Shown here: positions 1 through 8,237 of the stretch, piece after piece | Numbering within the stretch: the stretch's first letter is position 1 | How the letters are laid out: each line of letters opens with the position of its first letter | Assembly (NCBI GenBank): GCA_013791765.1 | Contig: VMTC01000069.1 | Coordinates: forward strand, 1-51,442 | Source of the DNA: Rhodoferax sp. | Lineage (GTDB): Bacteria > Pseudomonadota > Gammaproteobacteria > Burkholderiales > Burkholderiaceae_C | DNA: 51,442 nt | Reading direction: 5' to 3' | Notes under the pieces: model-generated | What the model was told of the DNA's origin: nothing | The model's input: the letters and a program-made list of their open reading frames with translations, nothing else | Database searches by the model: none | Position numbers and translations under genes: made by a program

Positions 1-195
1 GCGCCAAACCTGCGTGATGTGGGCCGCCAGACGGCGCGGCGAGGCATAAGGCGTCACCTTTGATTCGGTACTGGCCAGACCCTGGGCGCGCAGTTGCTGC
101 GCGAGCTCAGCAGCAAAGGCTTCGCCCAGTTTCTTGAGCGCCTTCGGGGGCAACTCTTCGACAAACAATTCAACGAGAAGATTTTGGGTCGTCAT
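1..195 (-). CDS. glyS: Glycine--tRNA ligase beta subunit, N-terminal part
   Basis: This is the first 65 codons of the beta subunit of the heterotetrameric bacterial glycyl-tRNA synthetase; the rest lies beyond the left edge. The translated start [19 protein letters not shown] is typical of GlyS, including the [10 protein letters not shown] stretch. The ATG lies 2 bases beyond the glyQ stop codon, so the two subunits are almost certainly made from one message. GlyS carries the tRNA-binding and HD-like domains, while the catalytic core is on GlyQ. Truncation here is only the window boundary, not a defect. Confidence 0.95.
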   Translation of the reverse strand, partial: MTTQNLLVELFVEELPPKALKKLGEAFAAELAQQLRAQGLASTESKVTPYASPRRLAAHITQVWR

Positions 196-197
196 GG

Positions 198-1103
198 TTA
201 GGCTGCTTTCTTCGTCATCTGTTGCACCCACTCGCGCGGCGCGAGCGGGAAGCCCAGGCGTTCACGGCTCTCAAAATAGCCTTGCGCCACGGCGCGCGCC
301 AGGTTGCGAATGCGCCCGATGTAGGCCGCGCGCTCGGTCACACTGATGGCGCCCCGGGCGTCGAGCAGGTTGAAGCTGTGAGCGCACTTGAGCACCTGCT
401 CATAGGCCGGCAAAGCCAACTGCAGCTCAATCAGGTGTTTGGCCTGGCGCTCGTGCGCGCTGAACGCGGTGAACAAAAAATCGGCATCGCTGTGCTCAAA
501 ATTGTAGGCCGACTGCTCCTTTTCGTTTTGCAGGTAGACATCGCCATAGCGCAGGCCATCGGTCCACTGCAGGTTGTAGACGTTGTCTACGCCCTGCAAA
601 TACATCGCCAGGCGCTCCAGGCCATAGGTGATTTCGCCCGTGATGGGTCGGCAGTCGATGCCGCCGACCTGCTGAAAATAGGTGAATTGCGTGACCTCCA
701 TGCCGTTGAGACAAACCTCCCAACCCAGGCCCCAGGCGCCCAGCGTCGGGTTTTCCCAGTCGTCCTCGACAAAACGGATGTCGTTTTGCTTCAAATCGAA
801 GCCCAGGGCTTCGAGAGAGCCCAGGTACAGCTCCAGAATATTGCTCGGGGCTGGCTTCAAGACCACCTGGTACTGGTAGTAATGCTGCAGGCGGTTTGGG
901 TTCTCGCCATAGCGGCCGTCTTTCGGGCGGCGACTCGGCTGGACATAAGCGCATTTCCAGGGTTCGGGCCCAAGTGCTCTCAAGAATGTCGCGGTGTGCG
1001 AGGTGCCAGCGCCAACTTCCATGTCGTAGGGTTGCAACAAGGCGCAGCCATGGTCAGCCCAGTAGGACTGCAGTTTCAAGATGATTTGCTGAAAGGTCAA
1101 CAT
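198..1103 (-). CDS. glyQ: Glycine--tRNA ligase alpha subunit
   Basis: Catalytic subunit of glycyl-tRNA synthetase (class II), which charges tRNA-Gly in the cytoplasm. At 301 residues it has the usual family length. It starts [20 protein letters not shown] and contains the conserved stretches [25 protein letters not shown] and [10 protein letters not shown] expected of the alpha-type aminoacylation core. It is directly followed by glyS, the usual pairing. A roughly 100-bp gap separates it from lnt upstream, so it may have its own promoter, but I see no clear one. Confidence 0.97.
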   Translation of the reverse strand: MLTFQQIILKLQSYWADHGCALLQPYDMEVGAGTSHTATFLRALGPEPWKCAYVQPSRRPKDGRYGENPNRLQHYYQYQVVLKPAPSNILELYLGSLEALGFDLKQNDIRFVEDDWENPTLGAWGLGWEVCLNGMEVTQFTYFQQVGGIDCRPITGEITYGLERLAMYLQGVDNVYNLQWTDGLRYGDVYLQNEKEQSAYNFEHSDADFLFTAFSAHERQAKHLIELQLALPAYEQVLKCAHSFNLLDARGAISVTERAAYIGRIRNLARAVAQGYFESRERLGFPLAPREWVQQMTKKAA

Positions 1104-1204
1104 AACGGGGTGTTGGTGCGGGCTGCGCCCGGGGTTTTGGATAAGGACACGCTTCTCGTTCGCGCGCAGAGGCGGATTTTACGAGGCTTGGGGCTAGCGC
1201 CAGC

Positions 1205-2896
1205 CTAGCACGACCGATCAGTCTGGCACTGGCGCTTTCGCAAGCGGCTGCGTGTGGCCAGAGCAACCAGGCTCAAGGCCAGCAGCCACAGCGGCCAAAG
1301 ACCATAGCGCGAGACCCACCAGCCATAGGCCGTCACGCCGTTGCGCCCCTCGACCTGCCCGACCAAAACACCGCGCGTGTTGCGCGCCAGGGTGTGCGTA
1401 ACGCGGCCCCGGTGGTCCACAATCGCCGTGAGCCCGGTGTTGGTGGCCAGAACAAAGGGGCGCGCAAATTCCAGCGCGCGCAGGCGTGCGATCTGCAGGT
1501 GCTGGTCCATCGCCAAACCCTGACCAAACCAGGCCAGGTTGCTCACGTTGACAAAAATGGTGGGGGCCTGGGCCGGGTCGCCAAATTGCAGCCCCAGTTC
1601 TTCGCTGTACAAATCTTCCACGCAGATGTTGAGCGACAAGCGCTGCCCCTGCCATTCAAACGGCGCCTGCTTGGGCGCGCCGCGGTTGAAGTCGCCCAGC
1701 GGGATATTCATCATCGCGGTAAACCACTTGAACATCGGCGGAATGAACTCGCCAAAGGGCACCAGATGGTGCTTATCGTAGCGCCAGGGCTTTGATTGCC
1801 CCGGCTTGAGGCCGACCACGGAATTGGTATAGCCTTCGTGTGCGTTGCCCAGCGGCACGCCAATGAAGGCGGCCTGCTCGCCGCTGGCAAAACGCTGCTG
1901 CAGCGCGCCCCAGTAGCCTGGCGGCAACTGTTGCGGCAGCAAAGGAATCGCCGTCTCAGGTGCAACCACCAGCGCGCTGGCGCTGCTGCTCAATTGCTCG
2001 CCGTACCACTGCAAGGCCAGCGGAACGCCGCTGCCGGGCTCAAATTTTTCGTTCTGAGGGATGTTGCCCTGCAACAGCGTGACGCTAAGGCGCCCGCTGG
2101 ACTGCGCACCGCCCGCAGCGGCGGGCAGCAGCGCAGGCAGGGCCAGCAGCCCTAAAACGGCGGTCAGAATGAGGGCGCGTTGGCGCCAGGGTTGATCGCT
2201 TTGAGCCAGTTGCGCCGCGCTCATCGCCAACCACGCCGCCAGCGCGCACAAACCGTACAGCCCCAACCACGGCGCGTAAGCCGCCAACGGCCCGTCGACG
2301 TGGCTGTAGCCCGCCGCACCCCAGCCAAAGCCGGTCAACCAGATGCCGCGGGCCAATTCAGCCAGCACCCAAAGCGCAGCAAAAACAATAGCTGCAAACG
2401 CCCTATTGACGAGGGCTAGCGCCACAAATAGTCCACAAATTGCCGCATAGTACAGTGCCAGCAGACCCGCCAGCGCCAACACCGCCAGCGCCGCCAGAAC
2501 GCTCGGCAAACCACCAAAAGTATGCATGGCGACATAGGTCCAGCCAAAGGAGCCAACCAGCCACGCGGTGGTGAACAACCAGCCCCATAGCGCACCCAGG
2601 CGCCAGTTTGGGGCAGAGTCGGTGCTGCAGGCACCATCGGCATGAGCGCTGTAGCGGCAGCTTTGCAGCAGCCAAGCCAACGCGCCCATTGCCAGCAGTT
2701 GCAACCACCAAACCGGCTGACCAGCGTGCAATCCAAGAAATCCGAAGGGAGTTTGCGGCAGGGACCAAGGCCAGGCCAAGCTGGCCGCATGAGCCAACCC
2801 AGCCAGCGAAACGATTGCCAGGCGCCACAGCGTAATCCCTGGCGCGGACCCCCGCCACGGGCCAGGCCCGCAGGGCGGCGCGCTACGTGGCTGCAT
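1205..2896 (-). CDS. lnt: Apolipoprotein N-acyltransferase
   Basis: Inner-membrane enzyme that adds the third acyl chain to the N-terminal cysteine of lipoproteins, using phospholipid as donor. Its 563 residues comprise an N-terminal set of membrane helices (about residues 20-250), then a nitrilase-fold periplasmic domain, then a final helix. The catalytic triad is visible as Glu314 (VVAPETAIP), Lys375 (YDKHHLVPFGEF) and Cys425 (LNICVEDLY), in the family order. The start overlaps the end of corC by 14 bases, as in many proteobacteria. Oddity: residues about 158-171, in a membrane helix, are encoded by a copy of an interspersed repeat found elsewhere in this window. Confidence 0.96.
   Translation of the reverse strand: MQPRSAPPCGPGPWRGSAPGITLWRLAIVSLAGLAHAASLAWPWSLPQTPFGFLGLHAGQPVWWLQLLAMGALAWLLQSCRYSAHADGACSTDSAPNWRLGALWGWLFTTAWLVGSFGWTYVAMHTFGGLPSVLAALAVLALAGLLALYYAAICGLFVALALVNRAFAAIVFAALWVLAELARGIWLTGFGWGAAGYSHVDGPLAAYAPWLGLYGLCALAAWLAMSAAQLAQSDQPWRQRALILTAVLGLLALPALLPAAAGGAQSSGRLSVTLLQGNIPQNEKFEPGSGVPLALQWYGEQLSSSASALVVAPETAIPLLPQQLPPGYWGALQQRFASGEQAAFIGVPLGNAHEGYTNSVVGLKPGQSKPWRYDKHHLVPFGEFIPPMFKWFTAMMNIPLGDFNRGAPKQAPFEWQGQRLSLNICVEDLYSEELGLQFGDPAQAPTIFVNVSNLAWFGQGLAMDQHLQIARLRALEFARPFVLATNTGLTAIVDHRGRVTHTLARNTRGVLVGQVEGRNGVTAYGWWVSRYGLWPLWLLALSLVALATRSRLRKRQCQTDRSC
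2384..2423 (+). repeat. Interspersed 40-bp repeat, copy 1, inside lnt
   Basis: On the plus strand this stretch has the same architecture as four intergenic copies in the window: TAGC at element positions 6-9, GGGCTA at 30-35 and GCC at 38-40. Against the copy at 44413-44452 it matches at 30 of 40 positions with no gap (counted by eye). It is antisense to lnt and is translated in frame as part of a membrane helix, using codons such as CTA, AGG and ATT that are uncommon in this GC-rich gene. Confidence 0.7.
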
Positions 2897-3749
2897 CGGT
2901 CACCGGTGACACCTTGAACCACTTCACCGCCCCGCCCTGGGTCAGCATCACCACGAAATTGAAACCGGCCAACACATGATGCTCACCGCGCTTGGGCACA
3001 TGGCCCATTTCATGGGCGATTAAACCGCCAATGGTGTCGAATTCATCGTCTGGATCGCTGCCGGCGAGCTTGACGCCAAAGGCGTTCTCCACGCGCTCGA
3101 TCAGCGCGTCGCCGCTGACGCGGTAAGTGCGGTCGGCCAAAGCGTAGACGTCCCCTTCATCCTCGTCAATGTCGAACTCATCTTCGATCTCGCCCACAAT
3201 TTCTTCCAGCACATCCTCAATCGTGACCAGGCCGGCGACCCGGCCGAATTCGTCGATGACGATCGCCATGTGGTTGTGGTTGCCCTGAAAATCGCGCAAC
3301 AGATCGTTGAGCCCCTTGCTCTCCGGCACGAACACAGCCGGTCTCAGCAGGGCCCGGATGTTGAGCTCGGGCGCACGCTGGAGTTTGAGCAAATCCTTGG
3401 CCATCAGGATGCCGATGATGTTTTCGCGCTCATCGTCATAGACCGGAAAGCGCGAGTGCGCCGTGTCAATCACCCCGTGCATCATCACATCGTAGGGGTC
3501 CGCGATATTGACCAGTTCCATCTGGGTCGCAGGCACCATCACATCGCCAGCCGTCATGTCGGCCATGCGGATGACGCCCTCTAACATGCGGCGCGACTCA
3601 GCGCCAATGATGTCGTTGTCTTCGGCCTCTGCCAGCGTGGCAATCAGCTCGTCGGTCGAGTCTGGCCCGGGGTGGATGAACTCGGCCAGCTTTCGCAGAA
3701 AGGTGCGTTTATCTTCCCGATCGGGACGCGTGGGATGGGGGTCTGACAC
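2883..3749 (-). CDS. corC: HlyC/CorC family protein (CBS-domain, Mg/Co homeostasis)
   Basis: Soluble 288-residue protein of the CorC/YbeX family, tied to magnesium and cobalt efflux. Two CBS domains are visible (around residues 65-190, with AHSRFPVYDDE, GILMAKDLL, MAIVIDEFGRVAGLVTIEDVLEEIVGEI). A C-terminal transporter-associated CorC_HlyC domain follows (FDTIGGLIAHEMGHVPKRGE). It lacks the N-terminal membrane domain of long family members, as does E. coli CorC. It sits just before lnt with overlapping ends, the conserved ybeX-lnt arrangement, so the two are probably co-transcribed. The exact ion-transport role of this soluble class is not settled. Confidence 0.93.
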   Translation of the reverse strand: MSDPHPTRPDREDKRTFLRKLAEFIHPGPDSTDELIATLAEAEDNDIIGAESRRMLEGVIRMADMTAGDVMVPATQMELVNIADPYDVMMHGVIDTAHSRFPVYDDERENIIGILMAKDLLKLQRAPELNIRALLRPAVFVPESKGLNDLLRDFQGNHNHMAIVIDEFGRVAGLVTIEDVLEEIVGEIEDEFDIDEDEGDVYALADRTYRVSGDALIERVENAFGVKLAGSDPDDEFDTIGGLIAHEMGHVPKRGEHHVLAGFNFVVMLTQGGAVKWFKVSPVTDAAT

Positions 3750-3836
3750 AGTCAGGAGCGCAGGACATGCGGTTGTTTACAGGCCTCAAGGATAACGGAT
3801 TGGCACCGCGTGGTGGCAGCCAAGGCCCAAGCTACA

Positions 3837-4562
3837 TTATTTGCCAGCGCTTCGCCGTGCGTCTGGAGCGGCCTTGCGCGAGCTCACCATTGAGCTCAGC
3901 GCATCGCGAAAATGTTTCACTTGAACCTTGATACGGTAGTCGGTCTGGGCCAGCTGCTCTTCAACCAACTCTGTCAAACGCGAGTCCAGCGTGGCGGGCA
4001 ACAGCAACAATTGGGCCTCGGAGTCCGAGCCGTCGCGCTCCACGGCGGCCCCGGCCTTGCGGGCAATTTTCAACATGGTGGTGTTCTCGCTCAGGGCGTG
4101 AATGAACATGCGGTTCACCCCTTCATTGCGCGCGTGCATGGCCGCCCGGTCAAACAAACGCCCGCCATAGCCCCGACCGCGCGCCGCTTTGAGCACGGAG
4201 ACGCCAAACTCGGCGCAGTCACGCAGCCGACTGTCAGGATCGAACGCCAGATGCGCCATGGCAATCAGTTGCAGTCGCCGGTTGTAGATACCAAAAATCT
4301 CGTCCCGCTCAAAATTGAGACTGTCGGCATAGCGCTCAATTTGCGCGTCATTGGCCGCAAACCCGAAGCGAAGGTAACGGTCGTGCGGCTCCAGTGCCAA
4401 CAGGTGGTGCGCAATGCGCTCACGGTGGTTCGCTCCGAGTGAGCGAATCGGCACCATCAAGGGTGCTGCCCGGCGTGGCGCAGCTTCATCCTCCAAGGGG
4501 GCAAACCACGCTATTTCGTCCTTGTCCAGCGCTGGGCTAACTCGTTCTTTGGTTTCAGTCAT
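3837..4562 (-). CDS. GNAT family N-acetyltransferase
   Basis: A 241-residue protein with a GNAT acetyltransferase fold at about residues 45-190. The acetyl-CoA loop is visible as the AARGRGYGGRLFDRA region, preceded by a beta-strand (EFGVSVLKAA). The substrate cannot be inferred. The ATG at 4562 is chosen over an upstream in-frame GTG at 4571; neither has a clear Shine-Dalgarno sequence. The gene is transcribed away from flhD, with a palindrome (4574-4589) immediately upstream. The last 50 or so residues are charged and probably helical (TELVEEQLAQTDYRIKVQVK). Confidence 0.85.
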   Translation of the reverse strand: MTETKERVSPALDKDEIAWFAPLEDEAAPRRAAPLMVPIRSLGANHRERIAHHLLALEPHDRYLRFGFAANDAQIERYADSLNFERDEIFGIYNRRLQLIAMAHLAFDPDSRLRDCAEFGVSVLKAARGRGYGGRLFDRAAMHARNEGVNRMFIHALSENTTMLKIARKAGAAVERDGSDSEAQLLLLPATLDSRLTELVEEQLAQTDYRIKVQVKHFRDALSSMVSSRKAAPDARRSAGK

Positions 4563-4573
4563 ACGCCGCACTA

Positions 4574-4589
4574 TAAGGGTTTTCCCTTA
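4574..4589. promoter_or_regulatory. Palindrome between GNAT gene and flhD, copy 1
   Basis: TAAGGG-TTTT-CCCTTA is a perfect 6-bp inverted repeat with a 4-base centre, 12 bases upstream of the GNAT start codon and about 280 bases before flhD. A close relative of this site lies at 4733-4749. The rest of the 4563-4871 gap shows no gene and no convincing promoter hexamers. A DNA-binding protein site is inferred; the factor is unknown. Confidence 0.4.
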
Positions 4590-4732
4590 GACTTGCCTAC
4601 CCAATGTGACAGAGCGTTGTGATTGGCGCCGGGTCAGCCTGGCTGACCCCTCCCGAAATTAGCGGGTTTGTCGGCCATTCGTCGCGGCAAAGCGCTGATT
4701 TGCGCCGTTTCAGCGTTTGAATCTCTGCAAAA

Positions 4733-4749
4733 GTAAGAATTTCCCTTAC
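4733..4749. promoter_or_regulatory. Palindrome upstream of flhD, copy 2
   Basis: GTAAG-AATTTCC-CTTAC is an inverted repeat that resembles the perfect palindrome at 4574-4589 (shared TAAG, TTTCCCTTA). It lies about 125 bases upstream of flhD, where regulators of flagellar master operons usually bind. Function is inferred from position only. Confidence 0.35.
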
Positions 4750-4871
4750 AAGCCTTCGAGCTGTGCCTGACAGGTCGTACAGGCAGATACCGATTCAAGT
4801 TCCTGCCCAGGCCGTTCAGAATCAACTCCATCGCGACACCCCAAGGATGTCGCCCAACGCAGGAGCAGACC

Positions 4872-5198
4872 ATGACCGACGACCAACTCACCACTGAAAT
4901 CCGCGAAGCCAACCTCACTTATTTGATGCTGGCGCAAAACGTGATTCGCAAAGACAAGGCCGAGGCGCTGTTTCGTTTGGGTGTGTCTGAGGAATCGGCC
5001 GATCTGATTGCAACCTTGTCACCCGCGCAAATTCTGAAAATCGCCTCCAGCCCCATGCTGCTGTGCCGCTTTCGGGTCGACGACGACATGGTCTGGAGTC
5101 TGCTCACCAACCATACAGCAACCAAAGTCGACAACGACGCCACCACCAAGCTGCACGCCAGCATTTTGATGGCCGGCCGTTTTGCCGAAGCCATGTAA
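4872..5198 (+). CDS. flhD: Flagellar transcriptional regulator FlhD
   Basis: FlhD partner of the FlhD4C2 complex that activates class II flagellar promoters. The 108-residue length is close to the enterobacterial protein (about 116). The family pattern is visible in EIREANLTYLMLAQNVIRKDK and in LSPAQILKIASSPMLLCRFR, whose cysteine corresponds to the inter-subunit disulphide region. A good ribosome-binding site (AGGAG, 7 bases before the ATG) supports the start. flhC follows 74 bases later. Leading the motility block, it is the likely entry point for control of all the downstream flagellar genes. Confidence 0.96.
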   Translation: MTDDQLTTEIREANLTYLMLAQNVIRKDKAEALFRLGVSEESADLIATLSPAQILKIASSPMLLCRFRVDDDMVWSLLTNHTATKVDNDATTKLHASILMAGRFAEAM

Positions 5199-5272
5199 AT
5201 ACCCTTGCGGGACAGACCAAGATTTACACGCAGTGAAATTTGCTCTGTCCCCAACTGATTAGAAAGAACACC

Positions 5273-5818
5273 ATGGCCACCGCATCCACCAAAAGCGTTT
5301 TGAATGACTCCCGGCAAGTTGAACGCGCCGTCGCGCTGATTCAGCTCGGAGCGCGCCTGCAAGTGCTCGAGAGTGAAACCAGCCTGTCCTATGAGCGCCT
5401 GCTGCGCCTCTACAAGGAGGTCGCCGGACGCTCCCCAAGCAAAGGTCAGTTGCCGTTTTCAACCGACTGGTTCCTGACGTGGCAGCCCAATATCCACGCC
5501 TCGCTGTTCCTCAATACCTATGAATACCTGAGCAAGGTGAGCGAGCTCGACGACATCGACGCCGTCATGAAAGCTTACCGGCTCTACAGTGAACAAATTG
5601 CCGCCTGTGGGGTTGAGCCGCTGCTGTCGATCACGCGCGCCTGGCGCCTGGTGAAGTTTGTCAACAACAACATGCTCGCCATGACCAAGTGCTGCAAATG
5701 CGGCGGCCATTTCGTCACAGAGGCCTATGAAAACGCGCGCCACTTTGAATGCGGTTTGTGCACACCCCCGGCCCGCGCCGGCAAAAGTGCCAGCGCGGGC
5801 GGCATCCTGCTGCACTGA
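5273..5818 (+). CDS. flhC: Flagellar transcriptional regulator FlhC
   Basis: DNA-binding partner of FlhD. The 181-residue protein begins MATASTKSVL at the ATG at 5273, preceded by AGAAAGAA; an upstream in-frame extension to 5240 has no family support. Conserved blocks are LGARLQVLESET, PFSTDWFLTWQPNIHAS and VMKAYRLY. The zinc site is intact as Cys140, Cys143, Cys160 and Cys163 (CCKCGG and CGLC). The C-terminal tail after the zinc site is short compared with E. coli. A strong terminator follows, so flhDC forms its own transcription unit. Confidence 0.96.
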   Translation: MATASTKSVLNDSRQVERAVALIQLGARLQVLESETSLSYERLLRLYKEVAGRSPSKGQLPFSTDWFLTWQPNIHASLFLNTYEYLSKVSELDDIDAVMKAYRLYSEQIAACGVEPLLSITRAWRLVKFVNNNMLAMTKCCKCGGHFVTEAYENARHFECGLCTPPARAGKSASAGGILLH

Positions 5819-5841
5819 GTCAATCGCGGCAAGTACTCTTG

Positions 5842-5873
5842 AAAGGGCGCTTTATGCGCCCTTTTCTTTTTTT
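5842..5873 (+). terminator. Rho-independent terminator after flhDC
   Basis: GGGCGC-TTTAT-GCGCCC is a perfect 6-bp GC stem with a 5-base loop, followed directly by TTTTCTTTTTTT. It lies 25 bases past the flhC stop and separates flhDC from motA. Confidence 0.9.
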
Positions 5874-5965
5874 GACATGGGCTGATGTTTCATAAAATGA
5901 GGCACCGCGCGCTATAGTTGGCGTTTAACCTAAGGTTGATCTTTCTCATTTTGACGCTATAAAAC

Positions 5966-6826
5966 ATGATAGTTATTATTGGTTATGCCGTCTCAATGGG
6001 TTGCATTTTTGGGGTGTACATCTTTCACGGCGGCAACATCGCCGTGATTCTCAAGGCATTGCCCTTTGAACTGGTCACTATTTTTGGCGGCGCACTCGGG
6101 GCTTTTGCAGTCAACAACCAGCCCAAGGTGTTGCGCGCCACGATCAAGCTCATTCCCCAGGCGCTTAAGGGCTCCAAGTTCACCAAGGCGCGCTACCTGG
6201 AATTGATGGCCTTGCTTTACGACATTTTGCAAAAGGCCCGCAAAGAGGGCCTGATGGCGATCGAAAAAGACGTAGAAGACCCGCACAGTTCTGCCATCTT
6301 CCAGAAATACACCACCGTCGGAAGCGACCACCATGTGGTCGAGTTCATGACCGATTACCTGCGCATGATGGTCTCGGGCAACCTGAACGCGCACGAAATC
6401 GAGTCCTTGATGGACAGCGAGATTGACACCCACCATGCCGAAGCGCACGCCCCGATCGCCGCCATTGCGCGCCTGGCGGGCGCCCTGCCCGCCTTCGGCA
6501 TTGTGGCGGCGGTGCTCGGGGTCGTGAACACCATGGGCTCGGTCGGCCAGCCGCCGGCGGTGCTGGGCGGGATGATTGCCTCGGCGCTGGTCGGCACATT
6601 TTTGGGCATTTTGCTCGCTTATGGCGTGGTCGAGCCACTGGGGGGCCTGCTGGAACAAAAGAACGAGGACAGCGCCAAGGAGTTGGAATGCATCAAGACG
6701 ACGCTGCTGGCCAGCATGCAGGGCTACAACCCCTCTACGGCCATTGAATTTGGTCGCAAAGTGCTGTTCTCCACAGAACGCCCCACTTTCATCGAGCTGG
6801 AGAGCTATGTGCGCGGCAAGAAATAG
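5966..6826 (+). CDS. motA: Flagellar motor stator protein MotA
   Basis: Inner-membrane stator subunit that, with MotB, conducts protons and pushes on FliG. The 286 residues begin MIVIIGYAVSMGCIFGVYIF, matching the first MotA helix. Later helices are visible at about residues 165-190 (LPAFGIVAAVLGVVNTM) and 197-220 (GGMIASALVGTFLGILLAYGV). The long cytoplasmic loop between helices 2 and 3 carries the FliG contact region. motB follows 17 bases downstream. No Shine-Dalgarno sequence is seen before the ATG, although the start is fixed by homology. A short palindrome, AACCTAAGGTT, lies at 5927-5937. Confidence 0.96.
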   Translation: MIVIIGYAVSMGCIFGVYIFHGGNIAVILKALPFELVTIFGGALGAFAVNNQPKVLRATIKLIPQALKGSKFTKARYLELMALLYDILQKARKEGLMAIEKDVEDPHSSAIFQKYTTVGSDHHVVEFMTDYLRMMVSGNLNAHEIESLMDSEIDTHHAEAHAPIAAIARLAGALPAFGIVAAVLGVVNTMGSVGQPPAVLGGMIASALVGTFLGILLAYGVVEPLGGLLEQKNEDSAKELECIKTTLLASMQGYNPSTAIEFGRKVLFSTERPTFIELESYVRGKK

Positions 6827-6843
6827 CCGCACATTGAGTTGCC

Positions 6844-7782
6844 ATGGCCACTGACGCCAAAAAACTACAGCCGATCATCGTCAAGAAGATCAAAAAAGGC
6901 GGCCACGCCGTGCATGGCGGCGCCTGGAAGATCGCCTACGCCGACTTCGTGACCGCCATGATGGCGTTCTTCCTGCTGATGTGGCTGCTGGGCTCCACCT
7001 CCGAGGGCGATAAAAAGGGCCTGTCCGACTACTTCACTGCACCCTTAAAAGTTTCCATGCAAGGCGGCAGCGGCGCGGGCTCGAGCAGCAGCATCCTGCC
7101 CGGCGGGGGTGCCGATTTGACGCAGAAAAGCGGCCAATCCCGCCGCGGCGACGGCAACGACCCGATCCAGAAGAAGCAACTCGCGCAAGCCGTCAAGGCC
7201 GAAGTCGCCAAACAAGACGCGCGCAAGCTCGCCACGATCAGCGCCAAGATCAGCGCCCTCATCTCCAGCAACACAAAACTAGCTGAGTTCAGCAAACAAA
7301 TCAGGCTGGAAACGACCGCCGATGGCCTGCAAATCCAGATTGTTGACGATCAGAAACGTCCGATGTTTGACAGTGGTAGCGCGGCAGTGAAGCCCTATAT
7401 GCGCGACATCTTGCGCGAAATCGGCGGCGCCTTGAACGGCGTTGAAAACAAGATCAGCCTGGACGGCCACACCGACAGCACACCTTATAGCAGCGCGCAG
7501 CGCGGCTATAGCAATTGGGAACTCTCGGCCGATCGGGCCAACGCGTCGCGGCGAGAACTGATAGCGGCCGGCATGCCAGACGACAAGCTCGCGCGCGTGG
7601 TCGGCTTGGCATCGAGCATTCTTCTGGAGCCGGAGAATCCGACCAGCGCCGTGAACCGTAGAATCAGCATCACGGTGATGACGCGCGAAGCCGAAGAGCG
7701 ACTGATGGGCGGCGCTCGCGCGCTGCTTGCGCCAGAGCCGGTCGCGGCACCCGTCACCCCGCCCACCAGCGCACCGCAGTGA
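6844..7782 (+). CDS. motB: Flagellar motor stator protein MotB
   Basis: Stator subunit that anchors MotA to peptidoglycan. It has a short N-terminal cytoplasmic stretch with HGGAWKIAYADFVTAMMAFF; the Asp in YADFVTAM is the proton-carrying residue, in the single transmembrane helix (about residues 28-50). A linker rich in Gly/Ser follows. The OmpA-like peptidoglycan-binding domain occupies about residues 150-285 (ISLDGHTDSTPY, NWELSADRANASRREL). The 312-residue length is normal. It is co-transcribed with motA and followed by cheY. Confidence 0.96.
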   Translation: MATDAKKLQPIIVKKIKKGGHAVHGGAWKIAYADFVTAMMAFFLLMWLLGSTSEGDKKGLSDYFTAPLKVSMQGGSGAGSSSSILPGGGADLTQKSGQSRRGDGNDPIQKKQLAQAVKAEVAKQDARKLATISAKISALISSNTKLAEFSKQIRLETTADGLQIQIVDDQKRPMFDSGSAAVKPYMRDILREIGGALNGVENKISLDGHTDSTPYSSAQRGYSNWELSADRANASRRELIAAGMPDDKLARVVGLASSILLEPENPTSAVNRRISITVMTREAEERLMGGARALLAPEPVAAPVTPPTSAPQ

Positions 7783-7843
7783 GACATCATGATTTTGTTT
7801 TTGCAATTACCTGTTCGGAAAAACGCCATTGAAAGGGTGACCC

Positions 7844-8233
7844 ATGGCAAATGAGCTTCGTTTTTTGGTTGTTGACGACTTCTCCACCATGCGGCGAATC
7901 GTGCGCAACCTGCTCAAGGAAAGCGGCTATACGGAGGCCGACGAGGCCGAAGATGGCGTGGTGGCACTGCAGAAATTGCGCAACAGCAATTTTGACTTCG
8001 TCGTCAGCGACATCAACATGCCCAATATGAATGGCTTTCAACTGCTGTCTGAAATCAAAAAAGACGAAAAGCTCAAACATATTCCAGTGCTGATGGTGAC
8101 GGCCGAGGCCCGCAAGGAAGACATCGTGCTGGCAGCCCAGTCCGGCGCCGCGGGCTACATCGTCAAACCTTTTACCAAGGCCACACTGGAAGACAAAGTC
8201 AGCCTGATCCTCACCAAGCTGGGCTTGAAGTAA
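7844..8233 (+). CDS. cheY: Chemotaxis response regulator CheY
   Basis: Single-domain receiver (129 residues) that, when phosphorylated by CheA, binds FliM and switches motor rotation. The active-site set is complete: Asp11 and Asp12 (VVDD), phosphoacceptor Asp56 (VVSDINMP), Thr86 (MVTAEA) and Lys108 (IVKPF). No output domain is present. cheZ follows 4 bases later, so kinase signal and phosphatase are co-produced. The cheA, cheW, cheR and cheB genes are not in this window, so the chemosensory genes are split between loci. Confidence 0.97.
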   Translation: MANELRFLVVDDFSTMRRIVRNLLKESGYTEADEAEDGVVALQKLRNSNFDFVVSDINMPNMNGFQLLSEIKKDEKLKHIPVLMVTAEARKEDIVLAAQSGAAGYIVKPFTKATLEDKVSLILTKLGLK

Positions 8234-8237
8234 CACC

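Noticed and set aside
222-1208. 328-codon open frame on the plus strand
   Set aside because: It is antisense to glyQ, which is unmistakable by homology; the plus-strand product resembles no family and is a GC-rich shadow frame.
5891-5920. Possible sigma-28 promoter before motA (TAAA ... GCGCTATA)
   Set aside because: The spacing is 12 rather than 15 bases and the -10 element matches poorly.
5953-5968. Leaderless motA transcript from TATAAA next to the ATG
   Set aside because: A start 7 or so bases past this TATAAA would fall inside the coding region, so it cannot be the promoter for a full-length message.
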